Source of the DNA: Rhizobium sp. C4
GTDB taxonomy: Bacteria; Pseudomonadota; Alphaproteobacteria; Rhizobiales; Rhizobiaceae
Direction: 5' to 3'
DNA length: 64,000 nucleotides
Assembly (NCBI RefSeq): GCF_021026315.1
Contig: NZ_JAJNCX010000001.1
Span: 310,001-374,000 of the forward strand
Shown here: positions 9,729 to 20,557 of the stretch, in pieces
Layout: every line of letters starts with the position of its first letter
How positions within the stretch are numbered: the stretch's first letter is position 1
Program-made: the position numbers and the translations under genes
The notes under the pieces: generated by a model
Database searches by the model: none
The model's input: only the letters and a program-made list of their open reading frames with translations
Told to the model about the DNA's origin: nothing

Positions 9729-10966
9729 CCACGCTTGACGCCATGGGTGGCGGGACCTTCCGCCCGCGACTTGCCACGTTCCGGTTCCTGGGATCGGCGC
9801 TGCTGGTGCTTGGCGTCTTCCTGACCGGGTTCGTCATCCGCGAACCGGCACCGACCGACGCGGTCATCGCCCTGCTTCTGGGGCTATGGTTCGTCCTGGG
9901 CCTGAAGCTGACGCGCGGCACCGGTCCGCTTGCCATGCTTCTGATCGCCGTCGAGACGGGCTGCCTGCTTTCGCTGACGCAGATGAACGATGTCGCCGGC
10001 GGCTTCGTCTATTTCGGCGTCAGCGCGTTCCTGGCGCTCACGGCGATCTTCTATGCTGCGATCTTCGAAGATCGCTACGAGCGCATGGAGCTGATGTTCA
10101 AGGCCTGGACGGCAGCGGCCGTCATTACCTCCCTGCTCGGCATCCTTGGCTATTTCCACGCCTTTCCCGGCTCCGAAGTCTTCACCCGCTATGATCGGGC
10201 CATGGGCGCCTTCAAGGACCCCAACGTCTTCGGCCCCTATCTCGTCGCCCCTGCCCTCTATCTCATCCATGGCATCCTGACCGGAAAGACCTATCACCTG
10301 CCATTGCGGGCGATCTCGCTGCTGATCATCACGCTCGGCCTGCTGCTCGCCTTTTCGCGCGCAGCCTGGGGCCTCTATGTCTTTGCGGCGGCAATGCTGG
10401 TCATGATCATGCTTCTGAAGGAGCGGACCTCAGCGTTTCGCCTGAAGATTCTGCTGCTCGCCCTCGCGGGCGTCGCACTCATGGTCGCGGCCATCGTGAT
10501 CGCGCTGCAGTTTCAACAGGTGGCAGACCTCTTCTCCGCCCGCACCCAGCTTGTCCAGTCCTATGACGGCGGCCATCTCGGCCGCTTCGAGCGGCATCGG
10601 CTGGGTTTCATGATGGCGATGGAAAAGCCGCTCGGCATCGGCCCGCTGGTTTTCAGCACGATCTTCCCCGAGGACGAACACAATATCTGGCTGAAAATGC
10701 TGACCACCTACGGCTGGCTTGGCTTTGTCAGCTACATCACGCTGATCGTGTGGACGGTCGTTGCCGGCTTCCGCATCCTGCTGCGCAATCGCCCCTGGCA
10801 GCCCTACCTGATGATCGCCTGGATCGTTCTGGTCGGCCATGTCGGGATCGGCAACGTGATCGACACCGATCACTGGCGGCACTTCTACATGATACTCGGG
10901 ATCATCTGGGGCTGCCGGGCGCTGGAGATGAACTATCAGCGGCAGCAGGCGCCTTCCAAGGCCTGA
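9725..10966 (+). CDS. O-antigen ligase/polymerase (Wzy/WaaL-like) membrane protein
   Basis: A 413-residue protein with ten or more hydrophobic spans and a large periplasmic loop holding RYDRAMGAFKDPNVFGPYL, the Wzy_C/O-antigen ligase family hallmark (GxFxxPNxxG). In a cluster that also has an initiating transferase, Wzz and Wza proteins, its likely role is polymerase (Wzy) rather than LPS ligase. The TTG at 9725 overlaps the upstream TGA, giving coupled translation; an ATG six codons later (9743) is an alternative start. No Wzx flippase is seen in the window, so that step must be encoded elsewhere. Last gene of the run; tRNA-Pro lies 90 bases downstream on the other strand. Confidence 0.88.
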
Positions 10967-11055
10967 CGGCAACCGCGCGGAAAGCTGATGCGCATAACGT
11001 TACGTCATGCACTCCAGGACCTACGCGGAAATCATTGGAAAATCGGGGGAAATAA

Positions 11056-11132
<77 letters not shown>

Positions 11133-11242
11133 ACCTGCCTTCATGGAAAGCACGCACTCCATAACCGCGTCGCATGGCAAGCGCAAGAGGCCTGCGGAAT
11201 AAATCGACGGATTGCATGGGTGTAACGACAGGCGCCTCGGCG

Positions 11243-11773
11243 TCAGCGAACCTGATCGAGCAGGCGCTTGCATTCCAGGAGGTCATAGAGCGCCTCCTGG
11301 AGGAGCGCACGGTCTTCCTTGCCGACCCCTGCAGAGCCCATTTCAGGCTCCTGATTCGAGGCGCCAAAGCCGAAGAAGCGACGCGTGGACGGAGCCTTGG
11401 CCTTGCCGACGATCTGGTCTTCCTCAAGCGACGGCGGTTGAACCTTGGCAGCCGCCTGTTCGGCAGCGGCGGCCTGAGACAGGGCCTCCACGGCATCCAT
11501 GTCACCATTGCCGATGGCGATGACGAACTTGTTGCCGTTCGACTTCAGGAGCTTCTGGACGCCCTTGATCGTATAGCCATGATCATAAAGGAGATGCCGG
11601 ATGCCCTTGAGAAGATCGACGTCTTCCGGGCGATAGTAGCGCCGGCCACCGCCGCGCTTCATCGGCTTGATCTGCGGAAAGCGGGTTTCCCAGAACCTCA
11701 GGACATGCTGCGGAAGGTCGAGATCGTCTGCGACCTCGCTGATCGTCCGGAATGCGTCGGGGCTCTTTTCCAT
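11243..11773 (-). CDS. MerR-family transcriptional regulator
   Basis: A 176-residue protein with an N-terminal MerR winged-helix DNA-binding domain (about residues 8-78: [20 protein letters not shown], then [18 protein letters not shown]). An Ala-rich linker and a C-terminal leucine-rich helix ([16 protein letters not shown]) follow and probably dimerise. No cysteine-based metal site is evident. It lies 61 bases downstream of ihfA, the standard order plsX-fabH-ihfA-merR found across Rhizobiales. Effector and regulon are not known to me; the linkage to IHF is conserved. A CAGGAAA sequence precedes the ATG at 11773. Confidence 0.9.
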   Translation of the reverse strand: MEKSPDAFRTISEVADDLDLPQHVLRFWETRFPQIKPMKRGGGRRYYRPEDVDLLKGIRHLLYDHGYTIKGVQKLLKSNGNKFVIAIGNGDMDAVEALSQAAAAEQAAAKVQPPSLEEDQIVGKAKAPSTRRFFGFGASNQEPEMGSAGVGKEDRALLQEALYDLLECKRLLDQVR

Positions 11774-11834
11774 CGTCTGATTTCCTGCAGGCCAAGCTTA
11801 CGGCGAGGAACGGTCGTCCTGCTGCCAGTTCCGA

Positions 11835-12173
11835 TCAGGATGCGGGCGCTGCAGGCTTCTGCTTGGCCTTACGCTGCTGGTGCGACTTCAGAATGCGCTG
11901 CTTGAGCACATTCGACGCCTTGAAGGTCATGACCCGGCGCGGCGAAATCGGCACTTCCTCACCCGTCTTCGGGTTGCGTCCGATGCGCTCGTTCTTGTCG
12001 CGAACCTGGAAGGTCGCGAAAGACGATAGCTTCACACTTTCGCCGCGAACGATGGCGTTACAGATTTCGTCGATGATGGTTTCGACAAGTTCGGCGGACT
12101 CAGCGCGCGAAAGACCCACTTTGCGGAAGACCGATTCGGCGAGATCGGCGCGTGTCACGGTTTTACCTGTCAT
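11835..12173 (-). CDS. ihfA: Integration host factor alpha subunit
   Basis: A 112-residue HU/IHF-family DNA-bending protein starting [16 protein letters not shown]. It shows the family signature in the beta-arm region ([20 protein letters not shown], with RNPKTGEEV) that intercalates the minor groove. A basic tail rich in Lys/Gln/Ala (about residues 95-112) extends beyond the E. coli protein, as in other Rhizobiaceae. It acts with IHF-beta in nucleoid organisation, sigma-54 promoters and recombination. GGGGAAA precedes the start. It is downstream of fabH with a 200-base gap, so it probably has its own promoter. Confidence 0.95.
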   Translation of the reverse strand: MTGKTVTRADLAESVFRKVGLSRAESAELVETIIDEICNAIVRGESVKLSSFATFQVRDKNERIGRNPKTGEEVPISPRRVMTFKASNVLKQRILKSHQQRKAKQKPAAPAS

Positions 12174-12374
12174 TTTCCCCGCTCATATCACAGCTTGTTG
12201 TTGATACGGGCTCCACGGAACGGGTGCCTCGCTCATATGCTTCAAAGCGACGATCCGCAGGCCAATGCTCCTCACACCTGCGAACGCTGCTCAAGCCAAA
12301 GGAGACTATTTCCGTTGCCGTTAACGGTCAAGCGTTGAAAAGCAAAGAAAATTAGATTTCAGGCGGCCAATGTC

Positions 12375-13346
12375 CTACCAGCGCAGGAGCACCGATCCCC
12401 AGGTAAATCCGCCACCCATGGCTTCGAGAAGGACGAGATCGCCTTCCTTGATTCGGCCATCACCTGCCGCCTGCGCAAGCGCGAGCGGGATCGAGGCGGC
12501 AGACGTGTTGCCATGCTGATCGACGGTGACGACCACCTTCTCCATCGGAATGCCCAGCTTCTTGGCCGAACCTTCGATGATGCGGATGTTCGCCTGGTGG
12601 GGAACCAGCCAATCGAGCTGCTCTATCGAAAGCCCGGTTGCCTCGAAGGCGGCGACAATGACGTCGGTGATATTGCCGACAGCGTGCTTGAACACTTCCC
12701 TGCCCTGCATGCGCAGATGACCGACGGTGCCGGTGGTGGAGGGGCCACCATCGACAAAGAGCTTGTCCTTATGGGCGCCATCGGAACGAAGATGAGCCGT
12801 CAGCACGCCGCGGTCGGATGTGTCGCCCTTGCCTTCCACAGCCTCCAGAACGACCGCACCGGCGCCATCGCCGAAAAGGACGCATGTCGTGCGGTCTTCC
12901 CAGTCGAGAAGGCGCGAGAAGGTCTCGGCACCGATCACGATCGCGCGCTTGGCGAGGCCAACGCGCAGATAGGCGTCGGCCGTGGCCATGGCATAGACGA
13001 AGCCGGTACAGACGGCCTGCATGTCGAAGGCCGCGCCATGGGTCATGCCAAGGCGGTGCTGGATTTCGACAGCAGTTGCAGGAAAGGTATTGTTCGGCGT
13101 CGAGGTCGCCAGAATGATGAGATCGATGTCGTCCGCTGTCATGCCAGCCCGGTCGAGCGCGGCCTTTGCAGCGGCAGTCCCGAGGGATGCGGTCGTTTCC
13201 CCCTCGCCCGCAATATAGCGCTGACGGATGCCCGTCCGCTGGACGATCCACTCGTCAGAGGTTTCAACCTGGCCTTCGAGCTCGCGGTTGGTCACCACGC
13301 GAGCAGGCAGCGAGGCTCCAAAGCCTCTCACCGCGGAACGGATCAT
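12375..13346 (-). CDS. fabH: Beta-ketoacyl-ACP synthase III
   Basis: A 323-residue thiolase-fold enzyme condensing acetyl-CoA with malonyl-ACP to start fatty acid synthesis. The active-site Cys lies in [14 protein letters not shown], the catalytic His in [10 protein letters not shown] and the Asn in [27 protein letters not shown] is the usual FabH C-terminus. The ATG at 13346 ([10 protein letters not shown]) was preferred over an in-frame TTG three codons upstream because it matches the family start. It follows plsX after five bases and is surely co-transcribed with it. Confidence 0.96.
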   Translation of the reverse strand: MIRSAVRGFGASLPARVVTNRELEGQVETSDEWIVQRTGIRQRYIAGEGETTASLGTAAAKAALDRAGMTADDIDLIILATSTPNNTFPATAVEIQHRLGMTHGAAFDMQAVCTGFVYAMATADAYLRVGLAKRAIVIGAETFSRLLDWEDRTTCVLFGDGAGAVVLEAVEGKGDTSDRGVLTAHLRSDGAHKDKLFVDGGPSTTGTVGHLRMQGREVFKHAVGNITDVIVAAFEATGLSIEQLDWLVPHQANIRIIEGSAKKLGIPMEKVVVTVDQHGNTSAASIPLALAQAAGDGRIKEGDLVLLEAMGGGFTWGSVLLRW

Positions 13347-13351
13347 AAATG

Positions 13352-14407
13352 TCAAACCCCGTCGTCATCCGCGTCGACCTTGACGGGCAGACGCCTGGAA
13401 TGAAAATTCTTCAGATCGTGTTCGATCTTCTCGTTCAGTTTGTTGCGGGCCATGTCATAGCCCACCTCCACCGCCGCCGCGAAGCCTTCGGCGTCAGTGC
13501 CGCCATGGCTCTTGATGACGATGCCGTTGAGGCCGAGAAACACGGCCCCGTTGACCTTGCGCGGGTCCATCTTGTCGCGAAGCATGTCGAATGCGCTCTT
13601 GGCAAACAGATAGCCAATCTTGGCCATCAGCGTGCGCGACATGGCCATGCGCAGATAGGTGGCGAGCTGACGTGCCGTGCCTTCCGCTGCCTTCAGAGCG
13701 ATGTTGCCGGTAAAGCCTTCGCTGACGACCACGTCCACCGTGCCCTTGCCGAGATCGTCGCCCTCGACGAAGCCGGCATAGCGGATGGATTCGAAATCGG
13801 ATTCGCGCAGGATTCGGCCCGCTTCCTTGACTTCTTCCTGGCCCTTGACCTCTTCAACGCCGACATTCAGCAGGCCGACGGAGGGGCGCTTCAGTTCGAA
13901 GAGCGCACGCGCCATGGCGCCGCCCATGAGGGCAAAATCGACGAGCTGCTGGGCATCGGCACCGATCGTCGCACCGACGTCCAGCACGACGCTTTCGCCC
14001 TTCATCGTCGGCCAGATGCCGGCGAGCGCCGGACGCTCGATATTGGCCATGGTGCGCAGGCAGAAAAGCGCCATGGCCATCAGGGCGCCGGTGTTGCCGG
14101 CGGAGACGGCCACATCGGCTTCCTTGAGCTTCACCGCTTCAATGGCCTTCCACATGGAGGACTTGTAGCGGCCGCGGCGCAGCGCCTGGCTCGGCTTTTC
14201 TTCCATGCTGATGGCGACTTCAACCGGATGAAATTCGGATTTCGCCTTCAATGCCGGATACTTGTTGAGGATCGGAAGGCATTCGGCTTCGATCCCATAG
14301 ATGGCGAAGCGCATATCGGGATGCCGCTCTAGCGCGCGCGCTGCTCCGGGAATCGCCACGCTGGGACCGAAGTCGCCACCCATCGCATCAAGTGAGATTG
14401 TTACCAC
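13352..14407 (-). CDS. plsX: Phosphate acyltransferase PlsX
   Basis: A 351-residue enzyme beginning [15 protein letters not shown], the PlsX N-terminal signature, with [14 protein letters not shown] and [13 protein letters not shown] further on. It makes acyl-phosphate from acyl-ACP for the PlsY step of glycerophospholipid synthesis. The reaction links the fatty acid pathway started by the adjacent fabH to membrane lipid synthesis. Length and start agree with the family. About 170 bases of non-coding sequence separate it from the DUF177 gene upstream. The plsX-fabH pair is the canonical bacterial arrangement. Confidence 0.96.
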   Translation of the reverse strand: MVTISLDAMGGDFGPSVAIPGAARALERHPDMRFAIYGIEAECLPILNKYPALKAKSEFHPVEVAISMEEKPSQALRRGRYKSSMWKAIEAVKLKEADVAVSAGNTGALMAMALFCLRTMANIERPALAGIWPTMKGESVVLDVGATIGADAQQLVDFALMGGAMARALFELKRPSVGLLNVGVEEVKGQEEVKEAGRILRESDFESIRYAGFVEGDDLGKGTVDVVVSEGFTGNIALKAAEGTARQLATYLRMAMSRTLMAKIGYLFAKSAFDMLRDKMDPRKVNGAVFLGLNGIVIKSHGGTDAEGFAAAVEVGYDMARNKLNEKIEHDLKNFHSRRLPVKVDADDDGV

Positions 14408-14579
14408 GCGTTACCCTGTCCTGCTGTTCGCATGCGCATTCCTGCGCTTGCGAAATTGGGGTCAAAATACCCGTTTTCAATCCGCGCACAACTGCAATTG
14501 CGGAGTTTCAAACGGATTTGCCTGCCGGCAAGGCTCAAGGCGCACACAAACAAGGCAATTTTCCGCGGCCGCCAGACGA

Positions 14580-15149
14580 TCACTCCGTTTTCTTCCAGTC
14601 CTTCAGGACGGCAAAGGGCGACGGTTTGCTGTCGTCGGCCTCGGTGGACTCGACATGATCGGAAAATGCGACGCCCGGTTTGCGGGGATAGGGATCGATC
14701 GCAAGCGCGACCGCCTCGCAGACCGCGTCGCCCGCATCGATCGTATCGCCGCTGAACTGCTCGGGAATGTCCTCGCCTTCAGGGTCGAGCACCATCTCGC
14801 CGCGGTCGTCGAGAACCAGGCGCGCCAGCCGGGAACCTTCCGGCACATAGATGCGATCAATCTCTTCAGAGATCGCGGTTTCGACCGGATCGAGGGTCAC
14901 GACGCAGGACTGAACAATCTCTGCGCTGACATGGCCACGGATGCGAACACCGTCCTTCTTCCAGCGCGCGATCTGCAGCTCGCTGTCCAGCCGCCTGACC
15001 GCCTCGACGCGCCAGAGCTTTGCTAGGCCTTCGAGCTCCTGAGCATCCGCCGAGAGCTTCACCGTTACCGGGTTCGCCGAGATGTGGCCAACCTTGACCT
15101 TGTAGGAAAACGGTGCGTCGCCTTTCTCTTTTACCGGCTGCATCTTCAT
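14580..15149 (-). CDS. YceD/DUF177 family protein
   Basis: A 189-residue soluble protein of the YceD (DUF177) family. In other bacteria members are linked to 23S rRNA accumulation and are encoded by rpmF-plsX type operons. The central segment (DPEGEDIPEQFSGDTIDAGD, then AVCEAVALAIDPYPRKPG) is the family's conserved acidic region preceding the proline motif. A Cys in SCVVTLDPVET is also typical. The ATG at 15149 overlaps the stop of the upstream chaperone gene as ATGA. Placement before plsX fits the family. Precise biochemical role is not established. Confidence 0.85.
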   Translation of the reverse strand: MKMQPVKEKGDAPFSYKVKVGHISANPVTVKLSADAQELEGLAKLWRVEAVRRLDSELQIARWKKDGVRIRGHVSAEIVQSCVVTLDPVETAISEEIDRIYVPEGSRLARLVLDDRGEMVLDPEGEDIPEQFSGDTIDAGDAVCEAVALAIDPYPRKPGVAFSDHVESTEADDSKPSPFAVLKDWKKTE

Positions 15150-15694
15150 GTCCTTTCCATCGGCTGCGGCTCAAGCAAGAGAGCCGCGCCCGTCGCAATC
15201 TGATCTTCTGTAACGCCCTTGAGGGCTGCTTCCGCCTCGATCATGTAGGTTGCCAGCGCCGCCATGTCAGGCGCTTCCGGCTCGTCGGGCCGGATGTTGC
15301 GCCGAAGCGCCGCCTTCAATGCTTCCACATCGCCGCCGTCGAGCGCGGAGGCATAGGATTCGAGCCGGCCATAATACATGCGGGCAAACTTCTTCACGCG
15401 CTTCGGAACCCCGACGTCGCCAACGCCCAGCTCCCGGATCGAGTGATCGATATCCTCGAAGAAGTAGTCGATGATCTCCTGGGCGATCTCCTGGCCGCTG
15501 CGCGCCGATTGCGCCGTGCGGCGGAAATAGAGAATCAGGACAACCGTCAGCATCTCGAAGCGACCGAGAACGGTGTCGGGAACACCCATGTCCGAATAGA
15601 ACAGCGGACGCCGCGCAGCCTGCGTCAGATGCTCATACTGCCGGGTCACGATGGCCTGGTTGCTATTTTTTTTCCTGAACAGCCCGAATATCAT
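15146..15694 (-). CDS. Ubiquinol-cytochrome c chaperone (CBP3-like) family protein
   Basis: A 182-residue protein starting MIFGLFRKKNSNQ. It contains the Ubiq_cyt_C_chap domain, seen in RRPLFYSDMGVPDTVLGRFE and AQSARSGQEIAQEIIDYFFED. Homologues of mitochondrial CBP3 help assemble cytochrome b of complex III; in alphaproteobacteria this is inferred by homology. It forms a translationally coupled pair with the DUF177 gene (four-base overlap). It is divergent from bamE across about 145 bases that must hold both promoters. This DUF177/CBP3/bamE arrangement is usual for Rhizobiaceae. Confidence 0.88.
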   Translation of the reverse strand: MIFGLFRKKNSNQAIVTRQYEHLTQAARRPLFYSDMGVPDTVLGRFEMLTVVLILYFRRTAQSARSGQEIAQEIIDYFFEDIDHSIRELGVGDVGVPKRVKKFARMYYGRLESYASALDGGDVEALKAALRRNIRPDEPEAPDMAALATYMIEAEAALKGVTEDQIATGAALLLEPQPMERT

Positions 15695-15840
15695 GAAAAA
15701 GCCCGGTATTGATTATTTGTCCACGCTCGAAAGCGCGCTGCCGCCTCGGACCGATGTTGCATCATCGTGAAAGCTGGTTTACCCAAGCAGGCACGAATTG
15801 CAATGCGTATTTGCCCCGCGCTCACGGGAAAGGAATTACT

Positions 15841-16344
15841 TTGGCTATCGTGTCAAAACTCTCAATCGCGCGGTCGTCACTGCTTGTAGCCCTCGCTGCC
15901 TCGACGATCGTAACATCAGGCTGCATGGGCACATCGCGGGAAGTCATCAACAATGGCTTCATCGCGGACGAGCAGACGCTGAAGCTGGTTCCCGTCGGGT
16001 CGAGCCGCGAGCAGGTTCTTCTGTCGCTCGGCACCCCGTCGTCAACCGCCACCTTCGACCGCGAAGTCTTCTACTACATTTCGCAGAAGCGTGAGCGCAA
16101 GTTCGAGTTCATGAAGCCTTCGCTGGTTTCGCAGAGCGTTCTGGCCGTCTATTTCAACAAGAACGGCACGGTCGAGAAGCTCTCGAACTACCAGATGCAG
16201 GACGGCAAGGTGTTCGACATGATCTCGCGCACGACGCCGACCGGCGGTACGGAACTCACCTTCCTGCAGCGCATCCTGTCCGGTGGTGCCGCTTCCGGTG
16301 CCCAGGCAGCAAGAGGCCTGCTGGGCGGCGCGCCGAAGTATTGA
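15841..16344 (+). CDS. bamE: Outer membrane protein assembly factor BamE (SmpA/OmlA lipoprotein)
   Basis: A 167-residue lipoprotein with a signal peptide ending in the lipobox TSGC (Cys28) and the SmpA/OmlA domain (LKLVPVGSSREQVLLSLGTP) at about residues 45-110. It is part of the BAM complex that folds beta-barrel proteins into the outer membrane. TTG at 15841 was chosen as the start: AAAGGAA stands seven bases upstream and the signal peptide begins there, whereas the open frame further upstream (to 15709) is not signal-like. It is longer than E. coli BamE (113 residues) because of a Gly/Ala-rich C-terminal tail. Confidence 0.9.
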   Translation: MAIVSKLSIARSSLLVALAASTIVTSGCMGTSREVINNGFIADEQTLKLVPVGSSREQVLLSLGTPSSTATFDREVFYYISQKRERKFEFMKPSLVSQSVLAVYFNKNGTVEKLSNYQMQDGKVFDMISRTTPTGGTELTFLQRILSGGAASGAQAARGLLGGAPKY

Positions 16345-16387
16345 TCCCTTTCGGGCGCACATCGCCCGAAACGAGAATGCAAAAACA

Positions 16388-16421
16388 ACAAGGCCCGCGA
16401 TGTTTCCATCGCGGGCCTTGT
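16388..16421. terminator. Bidirectional rho-independent terminator between bamE and hppA
   Basis: A perfect 15-bp stem (ACAAGGCCCGCGATG with its complement) around a TTTC loop. The minus-strand product ends in TTGTTTTTGC, a good U-rich tail for hppA; the plus-strand side is followed by a weaker T-rich stretch serving bamE. It lies in the 94-base gap between the two convergent genes. Confidence 0.9.
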
Positions 16422-16438
16422 TCATTTCAGGTCGGATA

Positions 16439-18580
16439 TCAGGCAAGCACCGCCAGCAGCAGAAGTGCCACGATATTGGTGATCTTGATCGCCGGGTTGA
16501 CGGCGGGACCGGCCGTGTCCTTGTAGGGGTCGCCCACGGTGTCGCCGGTGACGGAGGCCTTGTGGGCATCGGAACCCTTCATATGGCGGACGCCGTCCTT
16601 GTCGACGAAGCCGTCTTCAAAGGACTTCTTGGCGTTGTCCCAGGCGCCACCGCCCGAGGTCATCGAGATGGCGACGAAGAGGCCGTTGACGATCACGCCG
16701 AGAAGCGATGCGCCGAGCGCCGCGAAAGCCGAGGCCTTCGAGCCGGAGATCAGCAGCACGCCGAAATAGACGACGAGCGGCGCCAGCACCGGTAGCAGCG
16801 ACGGGACGATCATTTCACGGATCGCCGCCTTGGTCAGGATGTCGACCGCACGTCCGTAGTCGGGCTTTTCAGTACCCGCCATGATGCCGGGCTTTGCCTT
16901 GAACTGACGACGGACCTCCTCGACGATCGAGCCCGCAGCGCGACCCACCGCCGTCATCGCGATACCGCCGAAGAGGTAGGGGATGAGACCGCCGAAGATC
17001 AGGCCGGCGACGACGTAGGGGTTGGACAGGTCGAACGAGATCGGGCCCATATTGGCGAAATACGGATATTTGTCCGAATGGCTCGCGAAATATTGCAGGT
17101 CGTTCGAATAGGCGGCGAAAAGGACGAGAGCGCCAAGACCGGCCGAACCGATGGCATAGCCCTTGGTGACGGCCTTGGTGGTGTTGCCGACCGCGTCGAG
17201 CGCGTCCGTCACCTTTCTGACTTCCGGCGGCAGTTCCGACATTTCGGCGATGCCGCCGGCGTTGTCGGTGACCGGGCCGAAGGCGTCGAGCGCGACGATC
17301 ATGCCGGCAAGGCCGAGCATGGCCGTGACGGCAATGCCGGTGCCGAAGAGGCCGGCAAGCTGGTAGGTCGAGATGATGCCGCCGACGATGACGATCGCCG
17401 GAAGCGCTGTCGATTCCAGCGAGACGGCAAGGCCCTGGATCACGTTGGTGCCATGACCGGTCACCGAGGCCTGCGAGATCGAGTTGACCGGCCGCTTGTT
17501 GGTGCCCGTGTAATACTCGGTGATCACGACGATGAGCGCCGTCACCACGAGGCCGACGAGACCGGAGATGAAGAGGTTTTTGCCGGTGACGACAAGGCCG
17601 TTCACGGTGCCCACCTCGCCCCAGCCGATGGTGAGCGACGTGGCGGCTCCCAGGCTGACGATCGAGAGAAGGCCGGTGACGATCAGGCCTCTATACAGTG
17701 CGCCCATGATCGAATTGTTGGAACCGAGCTTCACGAAGAAGGTGCCGATGATCGAGGTGATGATCGAGCCGCCGCAGATGGCAAGCGGATAGATCATCGT
17801 GCTCGACAGCACCTGGCTTCCGGCAAAGAAGATCGCGGCCAGCACCATGGTTGCGACAACCGAGACGGCATAGGTCTCGAAAAGGTCGGCCGCCATGCCG
17901 GCGCAGTCGCCGACATTGTCGCCCACGTTGTCGGCGATGGTGGCCGGGTTGCGCGGATCGTCTTCCGGAATGCCGGCCTCGACCTTGCCGACGAGGTCGC
18001 CGCCGACATCCGCGCCCTTGGTGAAGATGCCGCCGCCCAGACGGGCGAAGATGGAGATGAGCGAGGCGCCGAAGCCCAGCGATACCAGCGCATCGATGAC
18101 TTCACGCGAGCCCGGTTCGTGGTGCAGCGGGCCGGTCAGGATATAGTAGTAGACCGAGACGCCGAGAAGCGCGAGGCCGGCCACCAGCATGCCGGTGATG
18201 GCGCCCGACTTGAAGGCGATGTCCAGGCCGCCGGCAAGACTTTTGGACGAGGCCTGCGCGGTGCGCACGTTGGCGCGCACCGAAACGTGCATGCCGATGA
18301 AACCGGCTGCCCCCGAAAGCACTGCGCCGATCAGGAAACCGATGGCGGCCGTTCCGGACAGAAGCAACCATGCCGCAATGAACACGATGACGCCGACTAT
18401 GGCGATCGTCTTGTACTGCCGTGTGAGATAGGCTTGCGCTCCCTCGCGGATATAACCCGCGATTTCCCGCATTCTTTCATTACCCTGGTCGGCAGCCAAA
18501 ACAGACTGCGTGGCCCATATCGCATAGACCACAGACAACAAACCACATGCAATCACGCCGAATAGTATCGTCATTCGCAA
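16439..18580 (-). CDS. hppA: Membrane-bound proton-pumping pyrophosphatase, K+-independent type
   Basis: A 713-residue integral membrane enzyme with about 16 spans. It couples PPi hydrolysis to H+ translocation into the periplasm or into acidocalcisome-like bodies. The PPi/Mg site motifs are present: [40 protein letters not shown] and [17 protein letters not shown]. The segment [18 protein letters not shown] carries Lys at the position that distinguishes K+-independent from K+-dependent enzymes (Ala there), which supports the subtype. Length is standard. It converges on bamE with a shared terminator. The upstream MFS gene is 150 bases away in the same direction. Confidence 0.96.
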   Translation of the reverse strand: MRMTILFGVIACGLLSVVYAIWATQSVLAADQGNERMREIAGYIREGAQAYLTRQYKTIAIVGVIVFIAAWLLLSGTAAIGFLIGAVLSGAAGFIGMHVSVRANVRTAQASSKSLAGGLDIAFKSGAITGMLVAGLALLGVSVYYYILTGPLHHEPGSREVIDALVSLGFGASLISIFARLGGGIFTKGADVGGDLVGKVEAGIPEDDPRNPATIADNVGDNVGDCAGMAADLFETYAVSVVATMVLAAIFFAGSQVLSSTMIYPLAICGGSIITSIIGTFFVKLGSNNSIMGALYRGLIVTGLLSIVSLGAATSLTIGWGEVGTVNGLVVTGKNLFISGLVGLVVTALIVVITEYYTGTNKRPVNSISQASVTGHGTNVIQGLAVSLESTALPAIVIVGGIISTYQLAGLFGTGIAVTAMLGLAGMIVALDAFGPVTDNAGGIAEMSELPPEVRKVTDALDAVGNTTKAVTKGYAIGSAGLGALVLFAAYSNDLQYFASHSDKYPYFANMGPISFDLSNPYVVAGLIFGGLIPYLFGGIAMTAVGRAAGSIVEEVRRQFKAKPGIMAGTEKPDYGRAVDILTKAAIREMIVPSLLPVLAPLVVYFGVLLISGSKASAFAALGASLLGVIVNGLFVAISMTSGGGAWDNAKKSFEDGFVDKDGVRHMKGSDAHKASVTGDTVGDPYKDTAGPAVNPAIKITNIVALLLLAVLA

Positions 18581-18734
18581 GTTCCTCCTTCAGCGCTCCG
18601 CCTCCCAACGTCGCGCCCTCGCATTGTTGCAAGGGGAGAGTGCGTGGAGTGGGAGAGCACGTCAAGGCCCGCCCGAATGAGCGCGCGCTTAATTTTGCAG
18701 CCCAGAGAAAATGCGCCTTGAGGTCGATCAACCC

Positions 18735-19994
18735 CTAGTCTTGATAGATGGAAGGTGGCGCAGGCGGCACCTTGCCCGGCTTGTGCGGAGGAGACTTCCG
18801 CACCAGCATGAAAAGCGCGACGAGGCAGATCAGGCAGACCGGCCAGATCGTGTACGCCATGACGTTCCAGCCCTGGCTGTTGAAGACCTTGCCGGAGGAC
18901 AACGAGGCAAGCGCGACGACGGTAAAGAGGAAGATGTCGTGGAAGCCCTGAACCTTGTCGGCCTCTTCCGGCCGGTAGCTGGAAGCGACGATGGCGGTGG
19001 AGCCGATGAAGCCGAAGTTCCAGCCGATCCCCAGGAGGATCAGCGCTCCCCAGAAGTTCCAGATCGCCGTGCCGAGCACCGCAACGACTGCGCAGCCCAT
19101 CAGCACGACGAGGCCAGTGGCCACCACCTTCTCGACACCGAAGCGCGTGATGAGCTGGCCGGTGAAGAAGCTCGGCCCGAACATGGCCAGCACATGCCAC
19201 TGGATGCCGAGCGTCGAGACTTCGGGCGAATAGCCGCAGCCGACGACCATGGCGAGCGGCGCGCCCGTCATCATGAAGGTCATCAGTGCATAGGAACCGA
19301 TCCCGCAGAGCATCCCGGTGATGAAACGCTGGGTCCCGATGATCTCGGTGAGCGGTCGCGCCGGTTTGCTGTCGGCATGTTTCGCGCCGACCTCGGGAAG
19401 CCTGAGCATGCTGAGAACCGCGATGCTCGCCAGTGCCAGAGGGATGATTGCGAGGAAGGCACCGGCAAAGGGTATGCCGGGCAGGCTATCGCGCAGCCAG
19501 ATCACGATCTGCGGGCCGATCACGGCAGAGACGACGCCGCCCACAAGGATCCAGGAAATCGCCTTGGGCTTGTAGAACGACGGCGACGCATCGGCGGCGG
19601 CAAAGCGGAACTTCTGGACAAAGCCGGACGAGGTACCGAGCAGCAGCAAGGCCGCGGCAAAAAGCCAGAAATTGCTCTTGATCAGAGCCGTTGCGGCGAG
19701 AAGCGCGCCGGCGGAAGCAACCAGCGCTCCGAGAATGAAAGCCTGCTTGCGTCCCGCATAGCGCGTCACAAGCGCAATGAGGGCGGCCCCAAGGGCCGTC
19801 CCGACATTGAAGCCGGTGGCCGGCGCTGTCGCCAGCGCCTTGTCGGCCGCCAGCAGTTGATAGCCAGCCAGCGCCGCCAGAGAGATAGAGATGGGGGCGA
19901 CTGCCCCCTGGATCGCCTGAGCCGTTGCAAGGATCGCTACATTTCGCTTGGCGCTCTTCAGCGCCTCACCCAGATTGGTCACGGCAGCGTCCAT
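18735..19994 (-). CDS. Major facilitator superfamily transporter
   Basis: A 419-residue protein with 12 predicted spans starting MDAAVTNLGEALKSAKRN. The MFS inter-helix 2-3 motif is recognisable as ALVTRYAGRKQAFILGAL, and the central cytoplasmic loop is at about residues 190-215. GAGGGG-like purines (GAGGGG) stand before the ATG. Substrate is unknown; the drug/H+ antiporter-like first half does not decide it. The gene sits between nusB and hppA in the same orientation, 87 bases after nusB, and could be read through from it. Confidence 0.87.
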   Translation of the reverse strand: MDAAVTNLGEALKSAKRNVAILATAQAIQGAVAPISISLAALAGYQLLAADKALATAPATGFNVGTALGAALIALVTRYAGRKQAFILGALVASAGALLAATALIKSNFWLFAAALLLLGTSSGFVQKFRFAAADASPSFYKPKAISWILVGGVVSAVIGPQIVIWLRDSLPGIPFAGAFLAIIPLALASIAVLSMLRLPEVGAKHADSKPARPLTEIIGTQRFITGMLCGIGSYALMTFMMTGAPLAMVVGCGYSPEVSTLGIQWHVLAMFGPSFFTGQLITRFGVEKVVATGLVVLMGCAVVAVLGTAIWNFWGALILLGIGWNFGFIGSTAIVASSYRPEEADKVQGFHDIFLFTVVALASLSSGKVFNSQGWNVMAYTIWPVCLICLVALFMLVRKSPPHKPGKVPPAPPSIYQD

Positions 19995-20081
19995 GCAGTC
20001 CCCTCACCCGGCATCAGCGGTCCCTGGTTTCAGGCAAGTCCGGACGCAAATGCGCGATGCACCCTTGCCGAAATTGTCCTG

Positions 20082-20555
20082 TCAGCTTGGCCTGACCTGC
20101 TTTGCGATCCGATCGAGGACGGCGTTGACGAGGCGCGGCTCTTCTTCTTCGAAAAACGCCTGCGCGATCTCGACATACTCATTGACAATAACCGCAATGG
20201 GAACGTCCTTGCGCTCGATCAATTCGAACGTGCCGGAGCGAAGAATGGCGCGCACCGTGCTGTCGAGGCGGGAGAGCGTCCAGCCTTCCTGCAACGCCCT
20301 GGTGATCATCGGATCGAGCTTCAGCTGATCGCGCACGACGCCCGATACGATCGAGCGGAACCAGGAGGCATCAGCCTTGAGATACTGGTCGCCATCGATC
20401 TCCTGGCCGAGACGATAGGTCTCGTATTCGGAGACGACCTCGAGCACGCCGGAGCCGCCGACATCCATCTGATAGAGTGCCTGAACGGCGGCGAGACGGG
20501 CGGCGCCGCGCTGGTTTGCCGGCTTTACGGTTTTTGCAGAACTGTCATTCGTCAT
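20082..20555 (-). CDS. nusB: Transcription antitermination factor NusB
   Basis: A 157-residue all-helical RNA-binding protein. [21 protein letters not shown] is the conserved NusB N-terminal helix and [26 protein letters not shown] is split around the C-terminal one. It works with NusE/S10 on boxA in rRNA antitermination. The ATG at 20555 lies two bases after the ribH stop; a TTG two codons upstream is an alternative that would overlap that stop. The ribH-nusB pair is the widespread bacterial arrangement. Confidence 0.95.
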   Translation of the reverse strand: MTNDSSAKTVKPANQRGAARLAAVQALYQMDVGGSGVLEVVSEYETYRLGQEIDGDQYLKADASWFRSIVSGVVRDQLKLDPMITRALQEGWTLSRLDSTVRAILRSGTFELIERKDVPIAVIVNEYVEIAQAFFEEEEPRLVNAVLDRIAKQVRPS

Positions 20556-20557
20556 GG